Below, one piece after another: positions 1 to 8,349 of a stretch of 64,000 bases of DNA. The DNA lies in assembly GCA_036495525.1 (NCBI GenBank), contig DASXMR010000060.1:1-64000 (forward strand). Reading direction: 5' to 3'. The translations under genes were made by a program, and so were the position numbers. Origin of the DNA: DASXMR01 sp036495525. Its GTDB lineage: Bacteria; Actinomycetota; Actinomycetes; Streptosporangiales; Streptosporangiaceae. The notes under the pieces are model-generated. The model saw only the letters and a program-made list of their open reading frames with translations. It was not told the DNA's origin and ran no database searches. The number at the start of each line of letters is the position of its first letter. Within the stretch, counting starts at the first letter, position 1.

Positions 1-1
1 A

Positions 2-448
2 TCACCAAGGGTGATCGGCGGCCTCGCCCACGAGTTGCGCAGTGCCGAGCAGCTGCGCGGCGAGTGGGGCCGCAAGCTCGACGGATCGCTGCTCATCCGC
101 TCGGCCCGGCAGATCGCCGGGCAGCTGGTCAGCGTGCTGCCCGTACCGGACGCATCAGCCGGGCCTGGCGTGCCGCTGCCGGCAGCACAGCAGGTCCCAG
201 CGGCCGGCTATTACGATGCGCCGGTCAGCGCTGCCCCGCCGGGGGCCGATCCCGGCAGGGAGCGCCAGCCCGACATGCTGCCCGCGCCGCCGCAGGAGGC
301 CGAGGGGCCACGGGGCCGCGGCCGTCACGCCGATCCCGTCGGACCGCCAGGCGATCAGCGGCAGCAGAACGGGCACCGGCAGCTCGCGCCCGAGCACGGC
401 ACGCTGCTGCCGCCGGCCTCCGGGCAGTCGCCGGGCGGGGGCTGGTGA
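2..448 (+). CDS. 3' end of an unidentified Tad-locus gene (partial)
   Basis: This frame is open from the left edge and ends six bases before tadA. Only 148 codons are visible. The first 45 or so residues look folded (GGLAHELRSAE, then GSLLIRSARQIAGQLVSVLP). The rest is a Pro/Ala/Gly/Gln-rich tail of the kind often found at the end of actinobacterial membrane or regulatory proteins. Third codon positions are strongly G/C in this frame, which supports coding. Tad loci often have a TadZ/CpaE-like ATPase or a CpaB-type protein just upstream of the TadA ATPase, so this could be the end of one. No P-loop or SAF motif lies in the visible part, so I do not assign it. Confidence 0.5.
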   Translation, partial: SPRVIGGLAHELRSAEQLRGEWGRKLDGSLLIRSARQIAGQLVSVLPVPDASAGPGVPLPAAQQVPAAGYYDAPVSAAPPGADPGRERQPDMLPAPPQEAEGPRGRGRHADPVGPPGDQRQQNGHRQLAPEHGTLLPPASGQSPGGGW

Positions 449-454
449 GCCGGG

Positions 455-1753
455 ATGGATCACGGGGTCGTCAAGCGCCTGCGCGGTGAGGTTGGGGACC
501 GGCTAGCCGAGCAGCGCCGCATCGATGCAGCCGCTGGACTGCCGGTCATGTCCGGCGAGGACGAGCGGCAATTCGCCAGGGCGCTGATCGCCCAGGCCCT
601 GGAGGAGTACGCCAGGGCCGAGGTCACAGCCGGCCGCGCCCCGCTGAATGCGCAGGACGAGGAGGAACTGGCCGCGGCGGTGCACGCCGCGCTCTTCGGC
701 GTCGGCAGGCTGCAGCCGCTGCTCGAGGACCAGTTCATCGAGAACATCGACGTCAACGGGTGCGACCGGGTCTTCATCGGCTACGCCGATGGCCGGGAGA
801 CCATGGCGGATCCGGTGGCCGAGACCGATCAGGAACTGATCGATCTGATCCAGGTGCTGGCCGCCTACTCCGGGTTGTCCAGCCGGCCGTTCGACACGGC
901 CAACCCGCAACTCGACTTGCGGCTTCCTGATGGCTCGCGGCTGTCAGCGGTGATGGACGTGACGCTGCGGCCGGCCCTCTCGATCCGGCGCGCCCGGCTC
1001 GGCAAGATCTTCCTCGCCGACCTCGTAGGGAACGGAACGCTGCTGCCGCAGACCGCCGCGTTCCTCGCCGCGGCGACAGCGGCCAGGAAGAACATCATGA
1101 TCGCCGGAGCGACGAACGCGGGCAAGACGACGCTGCTGCGCGCGATCGCCAACCAGATTCCGCCGCACGAGCGGCTGATCACCGTCGAGCGCGCGCTGGA
1201 ACTCGGCATCGACCACTTCCCCGAGCTGCACCCGAACGTGGTGGCGCTTGAGGAACGGCTGCCCAACTCCGAAGGGCTCGGGCACATCTCAATGGCTGAG
1301 CTGGTCCGCAGGTCGCTGCGGATGAACCCGAGCCGGGTCATCGTCGGCGAGGTGCTCGGCGACGAGATCGTGACCATGCTCAACGCCATGACCCAGGGCA
1401 ACGACGGGTCACTGTCAACGATCCACGCCAACTCCTCGCTCGAGGTGTTCAACCGGATCACGACCTACGCGATCCAGGCGGCCGAGCGACTGCCGGTCGA
1501 GGCTACGCACATGCTGATCGCCGGCGCGATCGACTTCGTGGTCTTCATCGAGAAGCGCAACGACTATTCCAGGGGCGGCAGCCTGCGCCGGTTCATCAGC
1601 AGCATCCGGGAGGTGACCGGCGTGGACGGGCGGGTGCTGTCCAGCGAGGTCTTCGCGCCAGGACCCGATGGCCGCGCTGTCCCGCACGCGCCAGTGGCCT
1701 GCATGGCGCAGCTCGCCGAGTACGGCTACGACGAGCAGGTGGCGATCCGGTGA
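455..1753 (+). CDS. tadA: TadA/CpaF-family pilus assembly ATPase
   Basis: Hexameric secretion ATPase that powers Tad (Flp) pilus assembly from the cytoplasmic face of the membrane. The 432-residue protein has the N-terminal helical region of the CpaF family, then the RecA-like core. The Walker A loop GATNAGKT is at residues 218–225. An acidic Asp-box-like stretch and a Walker B region (RVIVGEVLGDE) follow, then the His box STIHANS. Length is normal for the family. ATG 455 lies six bases after the upstream stop. The 3' end overlaps the next gene as GTGA, which points to translational coupling with tadB. The Tad assignment, rather than conjugative VirB11, rests on the following tadB, tadC and pilin genes. 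Confidence 0.93.
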   Translation: MDHGVVKRLRGEVGDRLAEQRRIDAAAGLPVMSGEDERQFARALIAQALEEYARAEVTAGRAPLNAQDEEELAAAVHAALFGVGRLQPLLEDQFIENIDVNGCDRVFIGYADGRETMADPVAETDQELIDLIQVLAAYSGLSSRPFDTANPQLDLRLPDGSRLSAVMDVTLRPALSIRRARLGKIFLADLVGNGTLLPQTAAFLAAATAARKNIMIAGATNAGKTTLLRAIANQIPPHERLITVERALELGIDHFPELHPNVVALEERLPNSEGLGHISMAELVRRSLRMNPSRVIVGEVLGDEIVTMLNAMTQGNDGSLSTIHANSSLEVFNRITTYAIQAAERLPVEATHMLIAGAIDFVVFIEKRNDYSRGGSLRRFISSIREVTGVDGRVLSSEVFAPGPDGRAVPHAPVACMAQLAEYGYDEQVAIR

Positions 1754-2667
1754 CGCTGACTGCTACGGCGGCTGAGCTGCTCGCGGTGCTCATCGGTGCG
1801 CTGGCGGGTGGCGGGCTCTTCCTGCTTGTGCTCTCGATATACGGTCTCCCGCGCAGGCCCGGCGGCCGGGGTGGCTATGGCGGTAGTCGCGTTGCCCGCG
1901 AGCTGTTCGGCCCGTGGGGTGCGGCGGCGCTCGTGGCGGGCATCCTCACGCTGATCGTCACCCACTGGATCGTCGCGGCGCTCGGCATCGCCGCACTGGT
2001 CTTCAGCTGGCGCGGCCTGTCTGGCGCAGCAGCCGAGCGTCGCGCGATCGCCAGGCTGGACGGGCTGGCGACCTGGACGGAGTCGCTGCGTGACACGATC
2101 GCCGGAGCCGTCGGCCTGGAGCAGGCCATTCCGGCGTCTACCCGGATCGCATCCACAGCGCTCAGCGAGCCGCTCGCCAGGCTGGTGGACCGGATGCATA
2201 CCAGGGTGCCGCTGCCTGATGCGCTGCGCCGGTTCGCTGACGATCTTGACGATCCCGGCGCTGACCTGATCATCGCCGCGCTGATCATCAACTCCCGGCT
2301 GCGCGGGCCTGGCCTGCGTGACCTGCTCGGCTCGCTGTCGGCCTCGGTGCGCGAGGAGCTTGACATGCGGCGCAGGATCAACGCCGACCGCCGGTCGACC
2401 CGGCGCAGCGTGCAGATCGTGGTGCTGGTCTCGGTCGGGCTCGCGGTCCTCCTCGCCGTGCTCGACCCGAAGTTCGTCCAGCCGTATAACGGCGCGCTAG
2501 GCCAGCTGGTGCTGGTCATCGTGGCGGTGATCTACGCGGCTGGCGTGCTGTGGCTGCGCCGGCTGGCCAAGTTCGAGACGCCGCAGCGGCTGCTCGCCGG
2601 CGGGCCGGTGCTGCCGGGCGGGGACGAGACCGCTGGCAGCCGCGCCACCTCAGGAGCCCGGGCATGA
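1750..2667 (+). CDS. tadB: TadB-like type II secretion F-domain membrane protein
   Basis: Inner-membrane platform protein of the Tad machine, expected to pair with TadC and couple the TadA motor to pilin extraction. The 305-residue protein has N-terminal hydrophobic segments (about residues 8–30 and 57–85), a central GspF-type cytoplasmic helical domain that includes ARLVDRMHTRVPLPDALRRF, and two C-terminal membrane helices with an Arg-rich stretch before the first. GTG 1750 was chosen because it overlaps the tadA stop as GTGA. The C-terminal tail is Gly/Ala-rich. The assignment rests on fold-level features and gene order. Confidence 0.85.
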   Translation: MTLTATAAELLAVLIGALAGGGLFLLVLSIYGLPRRPGGRGGYGGSRVARELFGPWGAAALVAGILTLIVTHWIVAALGIAALVFSWRGLSGAAAERRAIARLDGLATWTESLRDTIAGAVGLEQAIPASTRIASTALSEPLARLVDRMHTRVPLPDALRRFADDLDDPGADLIIAALIINSRLRGPGLRDLLGSLSASVREELDMRRRINADRRSTRRSVQIVVLVSVGLAVLLAVLDPKFVQPYNGALGQLVLVIVAVIYAAGVLWLRRLAKFETPQRLLAGGPVLPGGDETAGSRATSGARA

Positions 2668-3569
2668 CCGGCGCGCTGATTGCCGGGTGCATCGTCGGCC
2701 TCGGCCTGTTCCTGTTCTGCTTCGCGCTTGTGCCGCGCCGGCCGAGCCTGTCCCGCCGCGTGCAGGCGTTTGACACCGCGCGATCGGCTACGGCTCAGGT
2801 CATCGTCGCGGAGCCGGCGGGCGGAGAGAGCGCGGTCAGCAGGCGGCTCGGCTCGCTGCTGGCCCGGTTCTTCGCCGAGCAGGGCTGGGAGTTCCGGCCG
2901 CTGCGCTCCAAGCTCGCCCTGGTTGACAAGTCGTTCGAGAGCTACCTGGCGACCAAGACGCTGCTCGCGATCTTCGGTCTGATCCTGCCGCCGCTGCTGA
3001 TCCTGCTCGCCAGCCTGGCCGGTATCAGCGTGCCTTTCTTCGTCCCGATCTGGGCGGCGCTGCTGCTGGCTGCCGTGTTCTTCCTGCTGCCCGACCTGGA
3101 GCTCAAGCAGGAGGTCAGCAAGCGGCGCCGCGACTTCAGGCACGCTGTCGGCTCGTTCCTCGATCTGGTGGTGATGAACCTGTCCGGCGGGCGGGGAGTG
3201 CCTGAGGCGCTGATGTCGGCCAGCGAGATCGGGACGGGCTGGGCAATGTGGCGGATCAGGGAGGCGCTCGTCAACGCCCGGATCACCGGCCATACCCCGT
3301 GGCAGGCCCTTGGCGCGCTCGGCGAGCACGTGCAAGTCGACGAGCTGCGAGATCTCGCGGCCGCACTCAGCCTGGTCGCCGAGGACGGTGCCAAGGTACG
3401 CGAGTCGCTCGCGACCAGGGCTACTAGCCTGCGCCGGCGCGAGCTCGCCGACCAGCAGGGCGAGGCGGGCGAGCGCTCGCAGTCCATGCTCGTGGCGCAG
3501 ATGCTGCTGTGCCTCGCGTTCCTGATCTTCCTGATGTACCCGGCGGTGCGCACGCTACTGGGCTTTTAG
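2664..3569 (+). CDS. tadC: TadC-like type II secretion F-domain membrane protein
   Basis: Second platform protein of the Tad system, 301 residues. It has a TM segment at the N-terminus, two central TM helices around the LLAIFGLILPPLLILLASL stretch, a GspF-like domain (FRHAVGSFLDLVVMNLSGGRG, then a helix carrying AEDGAKVRESLATRA), and a last TM segment near the C-terminus. The frame stays open upstream to 2550. ATG 2664 is preferred because it overlaps the tadB stop as ATGA and begins immediately with a hydrophobic helix. It lies 43 bases before the pilin gene, which has its own strong ribosome-binding site. Confidence 0.85.
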   Translation: MTGALIAGCIVGLGLFLFCFALVPRRPSLSRRVQAFDTARSATAQVIVAEPAGGESAVSRRLGSLLARFFAEQGWEFRPLRSKLALVDKSFESYLATKTLLAIFGLILPPLLILLASLAGISVPFFVPIWAALLLAAVFFLLPDLELKQEVSKRRRDFRHAVGSFLDLVVMNLSGGRGVPEALMSASEIGTGWAMWRIREALVNARITGHTPWQALGALGEHVQVDELRDLAAALSLVAEDGAKVRESLATRATSLRRRELADQQGEAGERSQSMLVAQMLLCLAFLIFLMYPAVRTLLGF

Positions 3570-3612
3570 ACATGTCCGCCGTGATCACGACGGTAAGTAG
3601 AAGGAGGGCCCC

Positions 3613-3849
3613 GTGTTCCTGAATCCACTTAACAGTCCGCCAGTCGTCCTTGCGAGGCTGGCGTTGGCTGCCCACGTTGGCAGGCTGCAGCAGGCCAGGG
3701 ACAAGCACGACCGCGGCGCGTCGGCGATCGAGCTAGCCATCATCACCGCCATCCTGGTCGGGCTCGCCGCTGCTGTGCTGCTGATCATCACGACGGTCGT
3801 GAACCAGCGCAAGCAGGAAATCAATAACAACAACAGCACCGTGCCGTGA
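3613..3849 (+). CDS. Flp-type prepilin (short type IVb pilin-like protein)
   Basis: A 78-residue protein with a positively charged leader, a prepilin peptidase site at G35/A36, and the conserved Glu five residues later (ASAIE, E40). One long hydrophobic helix and a short polar tail rich in Asn follow. This is the layout of a Flp major pilin or a minimal TadE-like pseudopilin. The short mature part (about 43 residues) favours the pilin. The leader is long for an Flp pilin. GTG 3613 is preceded by a near-perfect Shine–Dalgarno sequence (AAGGAGGG at 3601–3608), the strongest in this operon, consistent with a protein needed in many copies. The 3' end overlaps the next gene. Confidence 0.7.
   Translation: MFLNPLNSPPVVLARLALAAHVGRLQQARDKHDRGASAIELAIITAILVGLAAAVLLIITTVVNQRKQEINNNNSTVP
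3702..3741 (+). repeat. Near-identical signal-region repeat, copy 1 (Flp gene)
   Basis: 40 bases, 39 of them matching 3872–3911; the first 33 are identical. It encodes KHDRGASAIELAI, the prepilin peptidase site and the start of the TM helix. Confidence 0.95.
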
Positions 3850-4307
3850 TCGCGCGGTGGCGCTCGCTGGCCAAGCACGACCGCGGCGCGTCGGCGATCG
3901 AGCTGGCCATCCTTGCCCCCGTTCTGCTGCTGCTGATCTGGCTGGGAATTCAGTACGCGCTGTACTTCCAGGGGCGCCAGGTGGCGCTGGCCGCGGCGCA
4001 GATCGGCGCGCGGGTGGCCAGGGAGCAAGCCGACGCCGTGCCTGGCTGGAATGACACGGCACAGCGTGATGCGGAGAGCTACTACGCCGGGCTCGGCACG
4101 AAGGTCCTCGGCGCCGGCATCACGGCGGTGGCCTGCATCTCCGGGCAGAGCACGGTGCAGGTCACGGTGACGGGGCAGGCCGACTCGATTCTGCTCGGCC
4201 TGCAGCTGCCCATTCATGAGACCGCTGGCGGCCCGATCGAGTGCTTCCGGCCGGATCAGAATGGCGGGCAGGATTGCGCGGTCAACGCTGGCGGGCCGTC
4301 GTGCTGA
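3846..4307 (+). CDS. TadE-like pseudopilin
   Basis: A 153-residue minor pseudopilin of the Tad system. It has a basic leader, a peptidase site G14/A15 with Glu at +5 (E19), a hydrophobic helix (LAILAPVLLLLIWLGIQYAL), and an extracytoplasmic domain containing cysteines that could form disulphides. GTG 3846 overlaps the stop of the upstream pilin. The leader and first helix are encoded by DNA almost identical to that of the upstream gene, 170 bases away (see repeat entries), so the two genes share a recent duplication or conversion of the signal region. The product probably sits in the membrane or in the pilus as a minor subunit. Confidence 0.78.
   Translation: MIARWRSLAKHDRGASAIELAILAPVLLLLIWLGIQYALYFQGRQVALAAAQIGARVAREQADAVPGWNDTAQRDAESYYAGLGTKVLGAGITAVACISGQSTVQVTVTGQADSILLGLQLPIHETAGGPIECFRPDQNGGQDCAVNAGGPSC
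3872..3911 (+). repeat. Near-identical signal-region repeat, copy 2 (TadE-like gene)
   Basis: Second copy, 170 bases downstream of the first and in the same coding role. The rest of the two genes differs, so only the processing region was duplicated or converted. Confidence 0.95.
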
Positions 4308-4744
4308 CCTTGCCCGGTCACGACTTGTCGCGCGCCCTGCCAGCTGGCCGATCGGGGCGCTCCGAGCAGGGGTCGATGACGGTCGAGTTCGTACTGCTCG
4401 CGCCCGTGATCATCTTGCTGATGCTGTTCCTGCTGATGGCCGGCCGAGTCGTCGAGGCCAACGGGCAGGTCGGCGGCGCGGCCAGGGACGCGGCCAGGGC
4501 CGCTTCGGTCGCCAGGTCCACGGACGAGGCGAACCAGGCGGCGCAGGAAGCAGTGAGCTCGGACATTCACCAGATGCAGTGCGGCGGTCCGCAGCTCAGC
4601 GGCTTCGTCGCGGGCAGCGCGGCGGTGACTGTTCAGCTGAAGTGCGATCTTTCGCTGAGCCCGTTCGGCTTCGGCTCGCTGACCATCACCGGGTCGGCTG
4701 TGGCGCCGCTTGACCCGCTCGCGGCACGGACCTTCGGAGGGTGA
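4301..4744 (+). CDS. TadE-like pseudopilin, second copy
   Basis: A 147-residue TadE-family protein with prepilin-type site G24/S25, Glu at +5 (SMTVE, E29), a TM helix (FVLLAPVIILLMLFLLMAG), then an Ala-rich amphipathic helix and a small exported domain with two cysteines. The frame is open from 4241. GTG 4301 was chosen because it overlaps the preceding stop and leaves a normal leader length. A start at the downstream ATG (4376) would remove the peptidase leader. Two TadE-like genes plus a TadG-like gene are usual in actinobacterial Tad loci. Confidence 0.75.
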   Translation: MLTLPGHDLSRALPAGRSGRSEQGSMTVEFVLLAPVIILLMLFLLMAGRVVEANGQVGGAARDAARAASVARSTDEANQAAQEAVSSDIHQMQCGGPQLSGFVAGSAAVTVQLKCDLSLSPFGFGSLTITGSAVAPLDPLAARTFGG

Positions 4745-4751
4745 GGAGGCA

Positions 4752-5279
4752 ATGAAATTGCCGACGTCGGTGCGGAGCGCTGGCCAGCGACGCCGTCCGG
4801 CGCGGCCACAACCGCCGCGATGGCGATGGCAGCTGTCCGGCGCAGATACGGCGCGCGCCGACCGCGGGTCCGTCACCGTGTTCGTGATCTTTTACACGCT
4901 CGTCGCGCTGCTTCTCGCAGCGCTGCTGGTCGACGGGGGCAGCGCCGTCAACGCGCAGGAACGCGCCGGTGACATCGCCGAGCAGGCCGCGCGGGCGGCC
5001 GCCGATACCGTCAGCGTGCCCGACCTGCGAGCAGGCCAGGTGGTCATCGACCAGACCCAGGCGTGCGCCAACGCGGCCCAGCTCATCCAGCAGTACGTGC
5101 AGGGCACCAACGTCCAGGCGACAATGACCAAACCCTGTACCTATCCGACTGCCAGGCAGGTGACGGTGTACGTGTCGGTCACGACCACTCCGGTCTTCTC
5201 GTTGTTTCCGCCCTTCACGATGAAGGCAGCCGAGACCGCATGCGCCGAGTTCGGCGTCGCAGAAGGCGCGGCCTGCTGA
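4752..5279 (+). CDS. TadG-like Flp pilus assembly protein
   Basis: A 175-residue protein with a basic N-terminus, the RGSVTVF motif (residues 38–44) that opens actinobacterial TadE/G-like proteins, one hydrophobic helix, and an exported domain with three to four cysteines. Unlike the two preceding genes it lacks the +5 Glu, as is common in the TadG-like class. ATG 4752 follows a good ribosome-binding site (TGAGGAGG, 4742–4749). An upstream in-frame start at 4710 would overlap the previous gene and lacks one. The stop overlaps the next start as TGATG. Confidence 0.72.
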   Translation: MKLPTSVRSAGQRRRPARPQPPRWRWQLSGADTARADRGSVTVFVIFYTLVALLLAALLVDGGSAVNAQERAGDIAEQAARAAADTVSVPDLRAGQVVIDQTQACANAAQLIQQYVQGTNVQATMTKPCTYPTARQVTVYVSVTTTPVFSLFPPFTMKAAETACAEFGVAEGAAC

Positions 5280-8215
5280 TGGCGCCGCCGATCCCAGGGC
5301 TCCAGCGTCCGCCGGTTCGCTCCGGCCGGTCGGCCGGCGACGTGCTGGCCGGCCTGCTGGCCGTCCTCGTGCTGATCGCGCTCATCGGCGGCGTGCCGTT
5401 CGGCCTGCTCGTCGTGTTCGGCTCGCCGATCCCGCACACCATGCCGGCGATGTCGGCGCTGACCCACCAGGTCACCGTCTCCGCGGTGCTCAAGATCCTC
5501 GCCGTGGTGGTGTGGCTCGCCTGGGTGCAGCTGATCGTGTGCGCGGTGGCCGAGATCCGCGCCGCGGTGCGCAACGCCGGCATGCCGGCCAGGGTGCCGC
5601 TGGCCGGCGGCACCCAGGCCGCGGTGCACCGGCTGGTCACCGCCGCCGCGCTGCTGTTCACCGCCACCGCCGCGCTGTCCCCGGCGCTGCTGCACCACGC
5701 GCCGAGCGTGCCCCTGCCCGTCGTGGCCGCGGCCACGCACGCGCCAGCGCAAGCCGGCCATGAGGCGGGGCACGGGGCCGGGCAGCAGCGGGCCACCGAG
5801 CACCGCCCGGCCGCGGAGAAGTTCTACGTGGTGCGGCCGCCGGTCGGCCGCTACCACCAGAGCCTGTGGGAGATCGCCCAGGACCACCTCGGCGACGGCC
5901 GCCGCTACGGCGAGGTCTTCGACCTGAACAAGGACCGGCTGCAGCCGGACGGGACCAAGCTGACCATCGCCAGCCTCATCAGGCCCGGCTGGATCCTGCG
6001 TATGCCGCACGACGCGCACGGCCCGGGCATCGAGATCGCCCGGCCGCACAGCGGCCATCCCGACTCGCTGATCGAGCAGCGGGCCGATCAGGACTACCGG
6101 GCCGCCCAGCGGGCCGGGCACGACGGGGCTAACCAGGCCGATCACTCGCTGGCTGGCCACGGCGGTGTTAGCCACGGCGGTGCTGGCCGCACGGGCGATA
6201 GCGGCGCTGGCGGCCTTGCCGGGGCCGGGCACCGCGGGGACAGCGACGGTGCCGATGTCGGCCGGGCCCATTCCGGCCAGCATGCCGGCTCAGGGCACCT
6301 GGCCCCCGGTCACGGGGCGCTGAACCCCGGTCCCGGCGGCCGCGGGCTCACCTTTCCCGACGAACTCGCTGCCGCGTCGCTGCTGGCCGCTGGCGTGCTC
6401 GCCGCGCTCGGGCGGCGCCGCCGCGAGCAGCTGTGGCGGCGTGCTTTCGGCAGGCGGGTGGCGGTGCCTGAGCCGGCAGCCGCGCTCGCGGAGACGGCGC
6501 TGCGGCTGGGCGCCAGCGAGCCCTCGGCCCGGCTGCTCGACGCGGGGCTGCGTTACCTGTCGGTCGCGCTAGCCGAGCAGGGCCAGCCGCTGCCGAACGC
6601 GTTCGCCGCGCATATCAGCGAGCAGAGCCTTGACCTCTGGGTCGCGCCGACCGACGCCGTGCCGCCAGCTCCGTGGATCTCGGCCGGCGACGGCCAGCTG
6701 TGGCGGCTGCCGGTCGCCGCGCTGCCCGGCATCGACCCGGTCCAGACCGGCGCTGGGCTGGCGCCCTACCCGGGCCTGGTCTCGGTTGGCACGGACGACG
6801 CCGGCCGGGTGCTGGTGGACCTCGAGGCAGCGCAGGGCATGATCGCCGTCACTGGCCCGGCCGACATGGTGCAGGCCGCGCTGGCCGCAGTCGCCGTGGA
6901 GCTCGCCACCAATCGCTGGTCCGACCGGATGCAGGTCATTCTCGTCGGCTTCGGCACGGAGCTGCCGATGCTGGCCCCGGACCGGGTCACCGCTGTGCCG
7001 ACGCTGGCCGAGGCGCTGCCCGGGCTGCAGGCCAGGGCAAAGGCCGCCAGGGCGGCGCTGGCCGCGGCCGGCACCAGCTCGGTCCTGACCGGCCGCAGCC
7101 TGGGCGGACACCCGGACATCTGGGCGCCGCAGTACCTGATCAGCGCCATTCCGCCGACGCCGGAGGAGCGGGACGCGCTGCGCGCGCTGTCGGGTGGCAG
7201 CCAGCGCTCGGCGGCCGGCTACGTCATCGCGGGCGAGGTGCCTGGCGCGACCTGGACCTGGGAGGTATCGGAGACCGGTGAGCTGCACGCCGGCCCGCTC
7301 GGGCTTGACGTCAAGGCGCAGCTGCTGCCGCCGGCCCAGTACGCCGCCGTAGTGGAGCTGTTCCGGGCGGCCGGCGAGCCGGTCGGCGAGCTGCTGCAGC
7401 CGCCGCAGCCCGGCGCCGCTCCGCCCGCGCAGCTGATGCCCGGCGTGCAGATGCCGGTGGAGATCTCGGTCCTCGGGCCGGCTGCGGTGCGCGCGCCAGG
7501 AGTCATCGAGCCGGAGCGCGCGGCGCTGGCCACCGAGGTGCTCGCCTACCTGGCCACGCATCCCGGCGGCGTGCACCCAAGGGTGCTGGCCGGCGCGATC
7601 TGGCCGCGCGGCGTGCCAGCCGACGTGCAGGAGGCGACCATCAGCCGGGTGCAGCGCTGGCTGGGCCGTGACGCGGCTGGCCTGCCGCAGCTGGCTACCG
7701 GGCCCGACGGCAGGCTCGGCCTCGGACCCGAGGTCAGGGTGGACTGGCGCATCTTCCAGGCGCTGGTCGCGCACGCCACCGCCGAGTCCGGCCGCGGCAG
7801 CCAGGAGGAAATCACCTGGCTGGGCCGGGCGCTCGACGAGGTGCGCGGCCCGCTGCTCGGCGACCACGATCCGGCCAGGTACACCTGGCTCGCGGCCGAA
7901 GGGCTGGACAGCGAGGTAGCCGCCGTGGTCGCCGACGCCGCGCACCGGCTGTCGGAGCTGCGCCGCGCTGACGACGACCCGGCTGGCGCGATGAGCGCCG
8001 CGCGGGCTGGCCTGCGGCTCGCGCCCGACGACGAGCTGCTGTGGCGTGACCTGCTGCTCGCCGCGCAGGCCAGCGGCGACGAGCAGCTGCTGCGCGCGGC
8101 GGTGGACGAGGCGTGCACCAGGGCAGCGACCGACGACGTGCTGCCGAAGATGGCGCCGCAGACGGAGGCGCTGATCGACGAGCTACTGCCCTCCTGGCGC
8201 TCTAGCGTCGCGTGA
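5279..8215 (+). CDS. Membrane-anchored LysM–BTAD protein of the Tad locus
   Basis: A 978-residue multidomain protein. It begins with two or three hydrophobic helices (about residues 20–45, 65–90 and 115–135). A LysM-like domain follows (about 182–242; LWEIAQDHLGDGRRYGEVF) and then a Gly/His-rich linker (about 242–357). Another TM helix lies near 361–380, followed by a long Ala-rich cytoplasmic region. The C-terminus is a winged-helix plus bacterial transcriptional activation (BTAD) module (from about 725; EISVLGPAAV, then EVLAYLATHPGG). LysM binds peptidoglycan or chitin-like glycans. BTAD is the domain of SARP-type regulators. Proteins with this architecture occur in actinobacterial Tad loci and have no settled function. 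I infer a membrane-bound sensor-regulator or scaffold. ATG 5279 overlaps the tadG-like stop. The frame is open upstream to 5063, but that part lies inside tadG. Confidence 0.8.
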   Translation: MAPPIPGLQRPPVRSGRSAGDVLAGLLAVLVLIALIGGVPFGLLVVFGSPIPHTMPAMSALTHQVTVSAVLKILAVVVWLAWVQLIVCAVAEIRAAVRNAGMPARVPLAGGTQAAVHRLVTAAALLFTATAALSPALLHHAPSVPLPVVAAATHAPAQAGHEAGHGAGQQRATEHRPAAEKFYVVRPPVGRYHQSLWEIAQDHLGDGRRYGEVFDLNKDRLQPDGTKLTIASLIRPGWILRMPHDAHGPGIEIARPHSGHPDSLIEQRADQDYRAAQRAGHDGANQADHSLAGHGGVSHGGAGRTGDSGAGGLAGAGHRGDSDGADVGRAHSGQHAGSGHLAPGHGALNPGPGGRGLTFPDELAAASLLAAGVLAALGRRRREQLWRRAFGRRVAVPEPAAALAETALRLGASEPSARLLDAGLRYLSVALAEQGQPLPNAFAAHISEQSLDLWVAPTDAVPPAPWISAGDGQLWRLPVAALPGIDPVQTGAGLAPYPGLVSVGTDDAGRVLVDLEAAQGMIAVTGPADMVQAALAAVAVELATNRWSDRMQVILVGFGTELPMLAPDRVTAVPTLAEALPGLQARAKAARAALAAAGTSSVLTGRSLGGHPDIWAPQYLISAIPPTPEERDALRALSGGSQRSAAGYVIAGEVPGATWTWEVSETGELHAGPLGLDVKAQLLPPAQYAAVVELFRAAGEPVGELLQPPQPGAAPPAQLMPGVQMPVEISVLGPAAVRAPGVIEPERAALATEVLAYLATHPGGVHPRVLAGAIWPRGVPADVQEATISRVQRWLGRDAAGLPQLATGPDGRLGLGPEVRVDWRIFQALVAHATAESGRGSQEEITWLGRALDEVRGPLLGDHDPARYTWLAAEGLDSEVAAVVADAAHRLSELRRADDDPAGAMSAARAGLRLAPDDELLWRDLLLAAQASGDEQLLRAAVDEACTRAATDDVLPKMAPQTEALIDELLPSWRSSVA

Positions 8216-8318
8216 GGGTGTTAGCCGGAGGACGACCCCCGAAACGCCGGCCGCTCGGGCCGACCGGTCGGTCGTTGCATCCGTCATGCCGGCGGGTGCC
8301 TCCCGGCGGCCCCTCAGG

Positions 8319-8333
8319 CCCGCCTCCGGCGGG
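8319..8333. terminator. Weak bidirectional hairpin between convergent genes
   Basis: Six-base stem CCCGCC/GGCGGG with a TCC loop lies in the 134-base gap between the LysM–BTAD gene and the converging aminotransferase gene. There is no T-tract on either side, so it could act as a GC-only terminator or be incidental. Confidence 0.3.
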
Positions 8334-8349
8334 TCATCGCACCAGGGCT

